Origin: Linepithema humile
Taxonomy: Eukaryota; Arthropoda; Insecta; Hymenoptera; Formicidae
NCBI RefSeq assembly: GCF_040581485.1
Contig: NC_090130.1
Span: 18,665,656 to 18,729,655, forward strand
Length of the DNA stretch: 64,000 bases
Direction of reading: 5' to 3'
The translations under genes were made by a program, and so were the position numbers. Shown here in pieces: positions 1 through 10,875 of the stretch. The first letter of the stretch is position 1. Each line of letters starts with the position of its first letter. The notes under the pieces are model-generated. The model was not told the DNA's origin. It saw only the letters and a list, made by a program, of their open reading frames with translations, and made no database searches.

Positions 1-291
1 AAAGGATACAAATACAAACATATCATCACACCTCTGATATCTAAGAAAGGTGGAGGTGTTGCACATCTCGACAAGAGAGGTGTGGGTCGCACGTTACCCA
101 AGTGTAACGTACCACAGACCATGACTGTGACCGACAACGCGGTCGATTACGTGCACTGGGATGATCCGAACGAATTGGTGGATCGCCTTCGATTGCTGGA
201 CGCCTCCCGTCAGGCGGGAAACAACGCGCACGATAACGAGTTTCTCTCGATTATCGAGGAACTGCGCGAAGCCGGTCTGATTATAAATTAA
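1..291 (+). CDS. Polinton-associated hypothetical protein, 5'-truncated
   Basis: The reading frame is open from base 1, so the protein starts left of the window; the first 27 codons precede a GTG that is not a convincing start. The visible 96 residues begin basic and glycine-rich (KKGGG) and end in an acidic, leucine-rich helix with a DDPNELVDRL segment and a C-terminal EELREAG. It lies 49 bp upstream of another small gene on the same strand, followed by the integrase, so it belongs to the Polinton gene block. Similar small proteins accompany insect Polintons as far as I recall. I cannot assign a function; a minor virion or DNA-condensing protein would fit the basic part but is a guess. Confidence 0.55.
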   Translation, partial: KGYKYKHIITPLISKKGGGVAHLDKRGVGRTLPKCNVPQTMTVTDNAVDYVHWDDPNELVDRLRLLDASRQAGNNAHDNEFLSIIEELREAGLIIN

Positions 292-339
292 TCACAGCTT
301 TTCAACTATCGCCAGTATTGCTCGTGTGATGCTACAGGA

Positions 340-789
340 ATGTCTATCAACAAATTCGGACTACAGTTAGGAGGAGGAAGCGTCAGGGTGACGAGACAGA
401 GCGGCGGAGTCTCGAAGAATTACGTGCGCGAGAATTGTCTCTGCAAGGATGGTGAGGTTTTCAATGCCAAGTCACGCGTAATCAGACATCTCGCCGACCC
501 TGAAGCGGACACCGACGCTGTCAACAAGCTGCATCTGGATCATCACCTCAAGCTTATGAGCGATCGTGCGAATCAAGATCGTATGCTCCATGAAAATTTT
601 AAGCGAGAAGTACTTTCGCGACTCGAAGATTCGGAGAATACCGAGCGGACCTGGAAGAGGGACCACGACGATTACATCGAGACCAGATACGTGGCGTTGG
701 AACGACAGATTCACGATCTGAGAGGTCTCCTCGACGAGAGTGTGGCGCTACTCGATGGAAGAGCACAACTTTTGCATCAATATCGGTAG
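340..789 (+). CDS. Polinton-associated coiled-coil hypothetical protein (149 aa)
   Basis: ATG-initiated ORF of 149 codons between the truncated first gene and the integrase, same strand. The N-terminus is glycine-rich (LGGGS). Residues about 45-65 carry an 'ADP..DTDAVNK' segment that resembles the short repeat in phage tail-fibre and neck-shaft proteins; this resemblance is weak and noted only as a clue. Residues about 75-149 are charged and heptad-like (ERTWKRD, ALERQIHDL, DESVALLDG), predicting a coiled coil. A structural fibre-like role would fit both features but is inference. No frameshift or stop interrupts it. Confidence 0.55.
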   Translation: MSINKFGLQLGGGSVRVTRQSGGVSKNYVRENCLCKDGEVFNAKSRVIRHLADPEADTDAVNKLHLDHHLKLMSDRANQDRMLHENFKREVLSRLEDSENTERTWKRDHDDYIETRYVALERQIHDLRGLLDESVALLDGRAQLLHQYR

Positions 790-917
790 GATAGATTCTT
801 TCAAAAACACCGAAAATTCCTCCTCGGAGTCTTCTAGTACACTGTCGTAACAAGCTGCAAAAATTTCATCGAATACTACGATGATGCGATGAAGAAGAAG
901 AAGCAAAACGAATCACA

Positions 918-1856
918 ATGAGCAAGAAGGAAGCGGTGAGCCTGGAGAGGAGATCGCTCGTGGACGAGCTCCACGCACCGGCGAGAAGAAACTTTACGCG
1001 TCGGCCAGTCGTCGTGAAAGGATACGACGATTTGTGGCAGGCTGACATTGTCGAGATGAGACCGTACTCGCGATCCAACGGCGACTGCAACTACATTCTA
1101 ACCGTTATCGATGTGCTGAGCAAGTACGCGTGGGCCGTGCCCTTAAAGACCAAAGGTGGAATCGAAACGTCCAAAGCATTTTCCGCGATATTTAGGGAGA
1201 GAATTTCGAAAAACTTGCAGACCGACCATGGAAAAGAATTTTACAACAGAGATTTCCAAAATCTTGTCAAGAAACACGGCATCAATCATTATTCGACATA
1301 CTCGGTCATGAAGGCTTCGGTGGTGGAACAATTCAATCGCACGTTGAAGAATGAAATGTGGAAGTTTTTTACGCTCGCGGGATCGTACAAGTGGATCGAC
1401 GATTTACCGCGATTGGTCTCGGAATACAACGGTCGTAAACATCGTACGATCGGTATGCGTCCGATCAATGTCACTCCCGCGATCGCAAAGGGACTCTTGA
1501 ACACCGTGTACAGTAACATAAAAATTGCCGCACCGGCGAAATTCAGGGTGGGTGATTCGGTGCGCGTGAGCAAATTCAAAACTGTATTCGAGAAAGGATA
1601 CACGCCGAATTGGTCGACGGAGGTGTTTAAGATCGCCACGGTGCAACGTACCAATCCTGTGACGTATCTGATTAAAGATTATCGCGGAGATCAGGTCGCG
1701 GGAGGCTTTTACGAGCACGAATTGCTCAAGACCGCTCAACCCGACGTTTATCTCGTGGAGAAGGTGTTGCGCCGAAAGGACGATAAGGTGTTTGTAAAGT
1801 GGTTGGGATTCGACAATTCGCACAACTCTTGGATAAATAAAGACGATATATTGTAA
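918..1856 (+). CDS. Polinton-type DDE integrase with C-terminal chromodomain
   Basis: 312-aa retroviral-fold integrase that would insert the element into chromosomal DNA. Catalytic acidic residues are visible at D43 (WQADIVEM), D103 (LQTDHG) and E137 (VVEQFNR). A conserved block 'INHYSTYSVMKASVVE' precedes the glutamate, as in Polinton integrases. After a basic SH3-like region (RVGDSVRVSKFK) the last 50 residues form a chromodomain (YLVEKVLRRK, VKWLGF, SWI), which in related elements may steer insertion to modified histones. No N-terminal HHCC zinc finger is present. The stop codon TAA overlaps an AATAAA poly(A) signal. The gene is convergent with the polymerase. It appears intact; function in this copy is unknown. 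Confidence 0.92.
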   Translation: MSKKEAVSLERRSLVDELHAPARRNFTRRPVVVKGYDDLWQADIVEMRPYSRSNGDCNYILTVIDVLSKYAWAVPLKTKGGIETSKAFSAIFRERISKNLQTDHGKEFYNRDFQNLVKKHGINHYSTYSVMKASVVEQFNRTLKNEMWKFFTLAGSYKWIDDLPRLVSEYNGRKHRTIGMRPINVTPAIAKGLLNTVYSNIKIAAPAKFRVGDSVRVSKFKTVFEKGYTPNWSTEVFKIATVQRTNPVTYLIKDYRGDQVAGGFYEHELLKTAQPDVYLVEKVLRRKDDKVFVKWLGFDNSHNSWINKDDIL

Positions 1857-1888
1857 TAAACTGTGTATATTTTACATTGTATTATAAT
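1855..1888 (+). terminator. Poly(A) signals at the end of the integrase gene
   Basis: Two AATAAA hexamers (1855-1860, overlapping the integrase stop codon, and about 1885-1890) lie in the short AT-rich gap between the convergent integrase and DNA polymerase genes. Compact stop/poly(A) overlap is typical of virus-like genomes. Confidence 0.6.
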
Positions 1889-2014
1889 AAACTATTATAC
1901 ATATATATACAATGGTGTTCTTTATTACTACAATATGTTGCAATATATATACATTTAAAAAACTAATAACAATAATACATAAAATATTAAACTATATAAA
2001 TTACTACGCATTAT

Positions 2015-5000
2015 TTACAAATGTATCTCGCGATGTCCCCATGGTAGAGTGTCGGTGGAACCGGATACGACGTGCCGCTTATCGTCGTACGGACTGAGCG
2101 CGAGCTTCGACTCCGACACGGTGTACACCTCGTGCAACTTTGAGCGGATGCACGATTGACGCCGCGTCAGCTCGATTTCGGCGTTGAGACACCGAGTGTA
2201 ATCGTCGAACGTTATCGTTCTAGCGACTACACTCTTTTTTACACCTTTAACCTTTTTGGTGTCTTTTTGACCGGTGACTCTCAACGCGTACATCTTCGCT
2301 CTCAGTCCGACAAATTCCGTCATGATCGCGCCGTTGTTCTCGTCTTTCATCAGACCGGGTACTTTCTTGTTGGCGCGCGGCATACCGTAAACGTTGTCCT
2401 CGGAGTAGTCGCTCGTGTCGAATTTGGATATATCGCGTTTCATATCCCGATACGCGTCCTCGCAGTGCAGAAGGTATATCAGACTGTCGATATCGGTATA
2501 CATAATTTTGCAATTGTCGCGGTAGAGAGGCGCCATGTACTCGTAGTGGAACTCGTACAAGCAGGTCTTGGATATGTCGAGGATGCACATACCCACGTAG
2601 ATCGGCTTGTCGAATTTCACTTCGAGTTTTCGCAACTCTACGGCAATCAGATTCTCCGAGAACACGCTTCGGCTGTGGAAATTCGGTTTCGCGATCATAG
2701 CCTCCGCTCCGTACTGTCCCTCCCACTGTGTAACGAGTCGTACATCCGTGTGATTTCGCACATTCTCAATAGTTTTGCCGAAAACCGCGTTGTTCATCAA
2801 TTTGTATAAATTTTTCTCGAAATCGTTTGTCGCCCGTGTCCGAAACTGTGTATTTAGTTCTATGTATCCGCGAAGCCATGGAGATTGCGCGAATTGCAGT
2901 ACGCGGTGAATCTTTGCAATTCGCAGACCGTGTCGCACGCATTGCTGCAGATTACGGTAGTGGATGACATAACGCTGCTTATCGCACAGCGTGGCGAGTA
3001 ATTTGATCTCCCGCTTGCCGGGCGGCTTATCGCGCGTCGGGCAGAACGGCAGATCGGAGTGCGCGTCGTGAAGATTCACCGGGTACTCGAGATCGACTTC
3101 CAGCACATAACCGGTAGCCGAATCGGATGCAACGGACATTACGTTAAAGTTTTCGACATCATCGACCCATCGAAATTTGGCGTAGGACAACGGTTGACAC
3201 ATCGCCCAGCCGTACAAGTTGTTTACATCATAGTACATTAGGTACGACGACGGTTCCGATGGGTCGTAGGATGGCATGTATTTGTTGTTGGCGGCGACGT
3301 GTCGGTTGGAGCATTGGCTGAGACCGCCGCGTATACCGCGCTCGACAAACAGCACCATATCGATGTCCGTGAGCAACTCGAATTTTACGCGCGTGTACTT
3401 CATCATAGCGTCCCACGTGTATCCCGGTAGAGTGTAGTAATGAGCGGGATCTAAACCGTAACTCTTTATAGACATGTTTCGAAAATTTTGAAAAATATCC
3501 GCCAACAAAAGAACGTTTGTTTTCAAATACAAATCGCTGTATTGGCCTAGATCTTTGATTGAAAATGTTTGCCAGACGTTTGTCGCGTGCGCGTAATCGC
3601 TCTCGGATACCGTTTCTCCGGTGAGCGAGCTGTAAAACGATTCGCGCGATGGCAGGCTTGTGTCCCGGAGCTTGTCGACGCTGTCGACGTACTCGTAGGG
3701 AAACACACCTTTCCGAGTAAGCAAATTGAAATGTTCCGCGGATAAATGATTGAATTCCGATCGTGTAATCTTTAATTTATCTATAGTTAAATATGATGCC
3801 AATTTGTCGAGACTTGTACTGAGAAATTTAAACGAATCAATAAACCGTAATTTTATACACAATTTTGATTTTTGATCCATGGTATCTTTAACATTTTTTG
3901 TAAAAGAAATGTATCGCTCTTTCGTCAGCGGTAACAATTCGACGTTGCCTTCAAAGGCATTGGCAACGTCTTTAATAATGAAATGCGCGTCGTAACCGGA
4001 TAAATTGTGAAATATCACCGGGATAACGTGGGAGTCTTTGTAATTTAGATTGCACGACGAGTGCGCGGCACCGCGGTAACGCCCGGTGAGATGACAATGA
4101 TCGCGCACCCGCGTATCGTCCGGTGTAAACGGTTTCTCGCACACGTGGCACGTCGCGGTGCTACGGAATTTTTCCGATTCCTCCCGCGTAAGATCCGCCA
4201 TGGGGACGACGGTGGTGAGGATCGCTTTCACACGGTGCGTCAAATCGTGAAGTTCGTTGACGAACCACGCCACGCAATCCTCACCGCGATACGACTTAAA
4301 ACTAGATAAAGAATTATCGTACGTGCAACTTACATAATATCCTACGCTAAAGGCTCTGTGATGTTGGTAGGCGTAAGTGGTACCGTCCTGATCCACCTTT
4401 TTCTCGAGCGTACATTCGAGATCGGCGTACACTACGAACGGAACCCGCTCCTTCCGATTGTAATTCCGGAACGTCAGCCACTCGTCGTCCTCGCTGGGGA
4501 GAACGACGGCGCAGTCGTTCATTTTCCCGCAGTCGACGCTGTGGACTGACAACTTCTCCCGTGTATAAAAGTAGTGTAGACACCTGTAATAATTTATTTG
4601 ATTAAAACTATGAATAAAAAATATTGATTTATTTTATACACATCTTTTTTTTTTTACTTACCGATCGCAAATGTACTTTTTACATTTGTGCATGCTCAGT
4701 TGTGAGCTCACCAACCGCGGCAGGTTCTTTATGCACGCAAAGTGTGCATCGTTGTTTTTACGCACGTATAGCAGGTTGACGTGCTTCTCTTTTTTGTCGT
4801 CGGCGAGCCGCAGAGGGACGATTTTTGAGTCTTCGGTGGTGAAGACGTTGACGGAGATGGCGTTTAGTTTCTCGAACTTTGATATTTGTGACAGCGTCAC
4901 GGGGAACTCGATGCCGCACAGGTTGAGCACCGTTGAGTAATGTGGGTATTCTATCGTTCTTTCCGGATGTTTTTTCGCTGGATATAAAGCGGCTACGACT

Positions 5001-5731
5001 GCCCACGCAAAGCATGCATTATCGTTTGATTTAACATTGACTACCGCCCTTTTCAGCATAATTTTCCGCGGTAACTCGATGTTGCATCCCGCGCGCAGAG
5101 GATTGAACTTGTTCACATTGACGGTGAGATTCAGGATACGCGACAACGCCCATCCGCTATCGCGTTCCTGAAACTCCTCCAAAGCCGCCAGAATATCATC
5201 CTCCACGTGCCGCGTGTACCATTCTTGTAGATCAGATGTTGGAAAGAGCTCGCAGTTCTTCGTGGCGATGGTCTTCACGGCAGTCTTGTCGCCCGCGACG
5301 AATTCCCCGTTGAACGCGGTGTTAATCTTGACGCTGTTGTGTTCCACCATGACGCCCTGGATCCGCTCGATAACCGTATTTCTCACGTTTTTCAAAAATT
5401 CACGAGGATCGATGTAGTTTTGATTGATAATCGCACCGGTCAGCACACGGTTCCTAAACGCCGTCTCGATCTCCTTCCACGTGTAGCCCTTCTTCTCGTA
5501 TCCACCGTATCCAGCACCGATGGGTACGAAACGCTCGTGCAGGGCGTCCTTCACACCCTCCAGACGCGCAATTTGCGCCACCAGAGAGTTGACTACTCCG
5601 GTGCGTTGCCTCTTGCGACATTGTTCCTTGAGAGAGTCGAGGTACTCGTTGCACTCGTAGTCCCATGGAAGGAACTCTCCCGTCGTTTTGATATTCGTTG
5701 CTCGTACGGTAAGATCGCGCTCCTTCTCCAT
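2015..5731 (-). CDS. Protein-primed family B DNA polymerase, two exons
   Basis: Replicates the Polinton. The gene is read as two exons: 4662-5731 and 2015-4583, joined across a 78-nt intron. Exon 1 encodes about 356 residues: a helical N-terminal domain and a 'NACFAWAVVAALYPA' block found at the front of insect Polinton polymerases. In exon 2 I see the 3'-5' exonuclease ExoI motif (YADLE), a Cys/His endonuclease-VII-like finger (CHVC ... DHCH), polymerase motif A (NNLYG), motif B (NNAVFGKTIEN) and motif C (YTDIDS). The total of about 1210 aa suits the family. Start at 5731 is the first ATG 45 bp downstream of a TATA box. No internal stop was noticed. Without splicing the two halves would look like separate genes. 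Confidence 0.9.
4584..4661 (-). other. 78-nt spliceosomal intron inside the Polinton DNA polymerase
   Basis: On the minus strand the donor GTAAGT starts at 4661 and the acceptor ATTACAG ends at 4584, with an AT-rich interior and a pyrimidine run. Removing it keeps one open frame through a cysteine-rich segment conserved in this polymerase family. The upstream ORF stops inside the donor (TAA), so splicing is needed to make the full enzyme. Confidence 0.85.
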
Positions 5732-5762
5732 TGCGAATGATTTTGAAGATTCATATTTTTCT

Positions 5763-5800
5763 CACTCGCTTTATATACCCGTTTGTTGCACACGACACTA
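5763..5800 (-). promoter_or_regulatory. TATA-type promoter module of the DNA polymerase gene
   Basis: On the minus strand a block ending in GGGTATATAAAGCGAG, preceded by GTGTCGTGTGCAACAA, sits about 45 bp upstream of the polymerase start at 5731. An almost identical module occurs at 7050-7086 upstream of the next minus-strand gene. The same sequence at the same relative place before two genes argues for a shared core promoter. Confidence 0.7.
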
Positions 5801-5828
5801 ACTATAAGCATAACAATGGCTCATGTTT

Positions 5829-6033
5829 GTATTAACAATTCTTATCTTATCTCTTCCGGGAATTATTGTAATATGATATCCCCACCACTCCGAATTTACC
5901 CCCACTCCTCCAAACATGATGACGCATCTAGCAACATGGCGATGCCTACAATTTGTATTAACAATCCTTATCACACCCTCTAAGAAACGGCGCTCAAATG
6001 CTACCTCTTTGTTCTAAAATACAGCGATGACGC
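5829..6033. repeat. Intergenic repeat block, copy 1
   Basis: Contains two subrepeats also found at 7101-7425: a 'GTATTAACAA...TCCGG...CTCCTCC' stretch (5829-5922, matching 7337-7425) and a 'cacaccctctaagaaacggc' stretch running to about 6033 (matching 7101-7181, roughly 95% alike by eye). The order of the two subrepeats is reversed between the copies. The block lies directly behind the shared TATA module. Confidence 0.75.
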
Positions 6034-6225
6034 GATTTAAACAGACACTCTACTTTGATGCGCGCGTTGTAGGATAAGTCGGTATAGCGGATAGGGTGAG
6101 AAAGGTATATAGTCGAGATAATAAAAAATAATTTAATTGAAATAATATTTATTAAACAGATGCATCTAATAAATACATTATGATGGTGAAAATATTTTAA
6201 CAATAAAGTATGTGATATGCTAGAA

Positions 6226-6960
6226 TTATTGCGATCCAAAGACCTGAGCTAACAGCTCACAATCGATTATATCATTCTTATCGAACGATTCGCTCTCACG
6301 TATCACCGCGATGGGATCCTTCGCACCGCTCGCGATTTTTCGAAAGTGTGTGAACTTGATGTCGACCATACTAGTGACATTGTTCAACGATTGAACGATA
6401 CGATCCACACAATACTCGAGAGCGATCATGTTATATATGGTGTTGTGTGACATTGCTAAACACACCGTTGATGTTTCCAGACGCAGCACTTTTAGATTAT
6501 TTATCTTTCCAAACCGTAGCGTGACATGTTCGATGGTTTGAGATGATGCATGTGCTTTGTCTTCATCATTGTTAAAGAAATGGTGGATGGCATGTCGTTG
6601 ATCCAGGAGGATCTTCCACATGTTGTATGTAAAATGTATCTCTCTGCCACCTGGTTGTCACCGAGAGCGATTTCTATGTGGCTCGGCGTAGAAATATTGA
6701 TTCCGATATCCAGATATTTATAGCCGGTTTTTGTCAACGGGTATCTTCTAGCTAAAATTCTGGGAGGCGTGATCATGCTTCTTGGTGAATTACTTGGTGA
6801 ATTACTTTTATTTCTGTGGATAAAAGCTTGCGTGAGTTCAAAGTGTAACAATGGCGGTGAGTTTAAAAGTGCAAATAGTAAGAGAGTCAACTTACACGTT
6901 AGGTAATTGCAGCTTCTTCGCACTCTGCTGTTCGTTGATCTGATTATTCACGGTTGACAT
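6226..6960 (-). pseudogene. Polinton accessory gene, spliced and frameshifted
   Basis: Minus-strand gene starting at ATG 6960 about 100 bp below a TATA module. Exon 1 (6896-6960) ends at a GTAAGT donor; an 82-nt intron (6814-6895) ends in CCACAG; exon 2 continues in the same frame. I recognise the product as an uncharacterised protein family that recurs in insect Polintons: basic start, an 'ARRYPLTKTGYKYLDIG' block, then 'PSHIEIALGDNQ'. Just after that, around 6650, the frame shifts by one base and the rest (6226-6650; conserved 'CVDRIV', 'VDIKFTHF', 'DIIDCELLA') is in another frame. Function of the family is unknown. The single indel suggests recent inactivation. Confidence 0.75.
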
Positions 6961-7049
6961 GGTGCAAAACATCGTTGCTAGTAAACGTCACAGCGAACTA
7001 GTGATTTTCACAATGATTTCGAACGACTGATGGTTCCCTATTCTTTTTC

Positions 7050-7086
7050 ACATGCTTTATATACCCGCTTGTTGCACACGACACTG
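7050..7086 (-). promoter_or_regulatory. TATA-type promoter module, second copy
   Basis: Near-identical to 5763-5800 (TATATAAAG on the minus strand at about 7056-7064, followed upstream by the same GTGTCGTGTGCAACAA block). It lies upstream of the accessory gene starting at 6960. Confidence 0.65.
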
Positions 7087-7100
7087 ATTAAAACTATCGA

Positions 7101-7425
7101 TTTGTATTAACAATCATTATCACACCCTCTAAGAAACGGCGCTCAAATGCTGCCTCTTTGTTCTAAAATACAGCGATGACGCAATCCGTAAATCTGCACG
7201 AACCTGCATACTATAAACATAATGATTCCGACAACATGGCGCTCTACTTTGATGTGTAGAAAAAAACCATAGGATGTAAACAGTTCTCTTTCCAATAAAC
7301 AATCCTTATCTTTTCCGGGAATCCTTATCTCGCGATTTGTATTAACAATCCTTATCTTCCGGAAATTATTGTAATCTGATACCCCTACCACTCCACATTT
7401 ACCCCCTCTCCTCCAAAACGATGAC
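7101..7425. repeat. Intergenic repeat block, copy 2
   Basis: Carries the same two subrepeats as 5829-6033 but in the opposite order, spaced by about 150 bp of different DNA. Short ORFs running through both blocks end in the same 11 residues only because of the repeat; they are not genes. Confidence 0.7.
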
Positions 7426-7514
7426 GTTATTACCCCCTCCACTGTTATCCGATACCCCTCTTCCCCTCTTCACCCGCACCCCCCTCATTGCCCCTGGGTT
7501 AGAACCCCCATAGT

Positions 7515-8288
7515 ATAACTACTACTGTGATTTGTTAAAATACTTGAAATACATCCATGGAAATTTTATTAATTTTCTCTCTCGTTCGTATTCCAAAATT
7601 TTTTTATGCCATTTTTCTATATGTTTATAGAAATTTTTAGTATTTATATAATTATATTTGTTTTCGCAAAACATACACTGCACTTTAAAATTTGATAGTT
7701 TTACATAATATTTCTACAGATGCTGTTTAGTTACAATAGTGACTTAGACGTTGTGTCCGTTTGAAGTGATGAAACGCATTCTGATGAATCAACTGTGTCG
7801 TGTGTTTCTTGCGTATTTTTCAATTTCTCCCAATGTTTCATTTTTATATGAACATTCAAATGCTCATGAACATGAAGAGATACATTCTTATTACAATTAT
7901 TACACCCCACTACAAAATCATCTCTTTTTGTCGAATATTTCCATGGCCAATTGTGAAATGTGTGATTCATCCGTTGTTTTTCAGAATGTGAACTCAAGTG
8001 ATTTTCTACATATTCGAATGTAGACAGAACATGTGCATCACAGATAACGCATTGTGAATATAATTTGTTTAAATAATTGAAATACATCCATGGCCCTTTT
8101 ATTATTGTTTTCTGTTCTTCGTATTTCCAAATTTTTATATGATGCATTGCCATATGTCTTTTTAAGCTTGTATCTGCTAAATATATATATTTATTTTCGC
8201 AAAACTTGAACTGTGCTTCAAAATCCGATAGTTTTACATAATATTCCCAGAAATGTTTTTTACCTGCAATATTTAGTGATGTAGACAT
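7515..8288 (-). pseudogene. Repeated BED-like zinc-finger gene, copy A
   Basis: An open stretch of 185 codons from ATG 8288, then a frameshift and a stop near 7731, with recognisable coding relics on to about 7515. The protein is built of repeated units: a BED-like finger (WEYYVKLSDFEAQFKFC, then a paired H near MAMHH), a 'PWMYFNYLNKLYSQCVIC' segment with a second C2H2-like pair, and a third 'CNNCNK ... HIKMKHW' finger, followed by a Thr/Ser-rich linker. The relic after the stop restarts the unit. BED fingers bind DNA and are common in hAT-type transposases and genes derived from them. No catalytic domain is visible. It is a paralogue of 10876-12076. Confidence 0.65.
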
Positions 8289-8402
8289 TATGTCCGTTTG
8301 ATGTGACTAGACGCGTGTAACTGAATACGATGAACTATCAAGAACTGATACAAAAACCTTTCAGTCGATGAGTTTAGTAGAGAACGAAAGAAGCCGCATA
8401 AT
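8289..8402. repeat. 5' flank shared by the two zinc-finger genes
   Basis: The 110 bp upstream of the copy A start closely match 12078-12180 upstream of copy B (shared 'gtgactagacgcgtgtaact' and 'gtagagaacgaaagaag'). The duplication therefore included upstream DNA, not just coding sequence. Confidence 0.75.
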
Positions 8403-8496
8403 TATTTTCAATTTGAATGTAAATATTAATTTGCTGGTCAAATCTAGCTAACAACGATCAAAACACGCAGTAACATCTCATGCCGAGTATGTATAC

Positions 8497-8678
8497 ACAG
8501 AGAAAATTTTATATGAGAAATTACCTTGTACGGTATTAACCGCGGACCATGAAGTCGCAAACCAAAAATTTGTACTATGTTTCACATGTGACAAACATAG
8601 TAAAAATTTCTATAATTCCTTCATAATCCGCGGCTACTGCCGTACATAGTAATTTTTGATATAAAATTTTTTTTCTGT
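8497..8678. mobile_element. 182-bp palindromic MITE
   Basis: The two halves are inverted copies: the left arm starts ACAGAGAAAATTTTATAT and the right arm, read in reverse, starts ACAGAAAAAAAATTTTATAT. Both continue through a TGTACGG block, CCGCGGA and an 'ACTATGTTTCACATGTGA'-like centre. It has no coding capacity. I see no clear target duplication, so the superfamily is open. Confidence 0.75.
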
Positions 8679-10875
8679 AGTGATAACATCTCAGCGAAAT
8701 AGACGTTACAGCGCGTATCTTTTACACAAATATTTTGTAAAAAATAATACACAAATAATTTATTATCTATATGTATTAAATAAAATTATTTTCAAATTAT
8801 GGCTATATCAAAGAAATTTATTTGGCTATATCAAGAAAAACGCATTTTTTTTTTTTAATTATTTATGCTGCATTAAATGCAATTGATATACTCATTGCAG
8901 AAATAAATACATATGATTGACTCAATAGATATCGCATAAAAATGATAATGTGGATGCATTTAACCACCAGATTTATTTTCAAATTATCGTCGATCTTTTT
9001 TACAAAAACGCCCCGATTTATTGGTATAAATTTCGTATTATATTATTCTATTCTTATTTGTTCAATAATAGCAGTTTTTAATGTGCTTTAATTTGCTTTA
9101 ATTTAATCTTAAATACTCGTATTAAAATAAAGATTATTTAATATTTTTTTTGTTTTTTTTTTGTTTGAATATTTTTATTACAACGCACTTTGACAGTTAT
9201 TCGTCTATGTGCAAAAATAATTTTGGCATTTTTGAATAATATAAAATATATTGAGTGAAGGCAACAGTTATGATAAGTTTTATGATAGAGAAATGAACTA
9301 AGTAATTTTATTAAACTAGACGCACCAGCGCGCATTATACGCGCCATTTATTTTTTTAGTTACAAAGAATTATTTATTATAATTATGTTTAATAAAAATA
9401 AAATTTTATCACCATTATTTATATATTATTATATTATCATTGTCGCAATTTGTAGTACTATTTAACACCAGTCCTGTTATTCACGTAAAGATATATTGGA
9501 ATTACATAAAGTTGTGATTGGGTTATTACATGAATGTATAGTCTTGAATAATTGGACCGAACTTCTCGTGAGCATTTATATTAAACCAATATTAAACCAT
9601 TACGTCTTTGTCTTCAGAAAAGATTTAAACAAAGAATTCGGAAATGTATAAAAAAGACTTTTTGAATATTTTTTATAAAACACAAAACAATAACCACAAA
9701 CCGTATAAACCACATGTAAAAATTAATGTTTAAACAAAAAGATTAATATCGCGGAAAAAAGAAAAAATAAAAATCTTCCATGTTTTTTTTAGATAAGATA
9801 TTGATAAACACTGCAATTAATTTTATTAACAAGCTTATCTATTCTACTTTTATCTACCTGTAATAATATACGCAATAATTTTGGTAATAAATTTCATAAT
9901 AGTGCATTCGTATAATGTAAAGTACATTGTCACTTTTTATGCTAATGAATGAAACAATCACGATGTCAAAATACTAATGCTGCTTGATTACAGTTCTCGT
10001 GCTATGACATTCTAAATAATTCCGACGATAATTATTGAGTTCTTTTTTATTCTAAATTATTGTCATCCTAATACCGATGCAATTACGCATATTGTTTCTA
10101 CTCGGAGCGATTATCTCGTTGACATCTTTAGAATCTTCCGCTTTGCAATCTTTGTAGCGAAGAACGCGGACGTTTCTATCAAAAAAATTTACAGTTTTTA
10201 TTTGCAGACTTCAACTTTTGAATTAGTTTTCAAACATTGTGGATTCCATTCAGCGAAATAAAATACGATAATTCCTGAAACGGCTGGAATATATTGAAAA
10301 GACGTTAAAAAATAATGAATCTCCAACGTGATGAGAAATAAACGTTAATGTAATTTTGAAATGTTATTATGGGCTGCATCTTAACCGTAACACATTGCAG
10401 TTTAATGATATCAATAATTTATTAAAATTTATCAATAAATTTTTACTATTATCTAATATTTCGGAAAAATTGGGATATAGGTAACAAATTAATCCAGCAG
10501 CACCCATTATATATCTTCGAAAATTCCGAACGGAACGCTTTTGATGAATGAGTTTTCGATTATGATTCTATTTGCGAATTTTTGTGAAAAACATTGATAG
10601 AAAAATTGACGCATTCCGATAAAATAATGAATGAAATAAAAAGTAAAACAACCTGCATTTACTGCAAACCGTACAAATCATATGTAACAATAATACCTTT
10701 AAATAATGAAATGACACTCTCTTATAATGAGATGAATTTATTTGATTTATATGGTGATTTATTTATGATAAATGCGTATAACATAAATATTTTTCGAATA
10801 AACATAATTTTAAAATTTAAATTGATATATTTTACCGACAATTAAATGTATTACATTCGGAGACTTTTACAGAAG
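8679..10875. other. AT-rich DNA with no recognised gene
   Basis: Low-complexity AT-rich sequence with homopolymer runs. Short ORFs here have no family resemblance or splice context. Nothing else supported. Confidence 0.6.

Larger units (their letters stand above)
1..7513. mobile_element. Polinton/Maverick-like (adintovirus-like) element, partial
   Basis: Large self-synthesising DNA transposon or integrated virus relative. It is recognised by a retroviral-type integrase with a C-terminal chromodomain (918-1856, +) convergent with a protein-primed family B DNA polymerase (2015-5731, -), flanked by small genes. The left side is cut by the window edge. The right limit is set loosely where a C-rich stretch (about 7430-7512) gives way to an unrelated zinc-finger relic. 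I could not identify the terminal inverted repeats. No capsid, penton, ATPase or protease gene is visible; they would lie left of the window or be lost. A frameshifted accessory gene shows that this copy is at least partly decayed. Confidence 0.85.

Noticed and set aside
2156..2809. 217-aa plus-strand ORF opposite the DNA polymerase
   Set aside because: Antisense shadow of a conserved polymerase region (motifs B and C); no family resemblance, no promoter.
1..5740. Free exogenous virus genome
   Set aside because: Chromosomal surroundings, introns and a frameshifted gene at 6226-6960 indicate an integrated, partly decayed Polinton copy.
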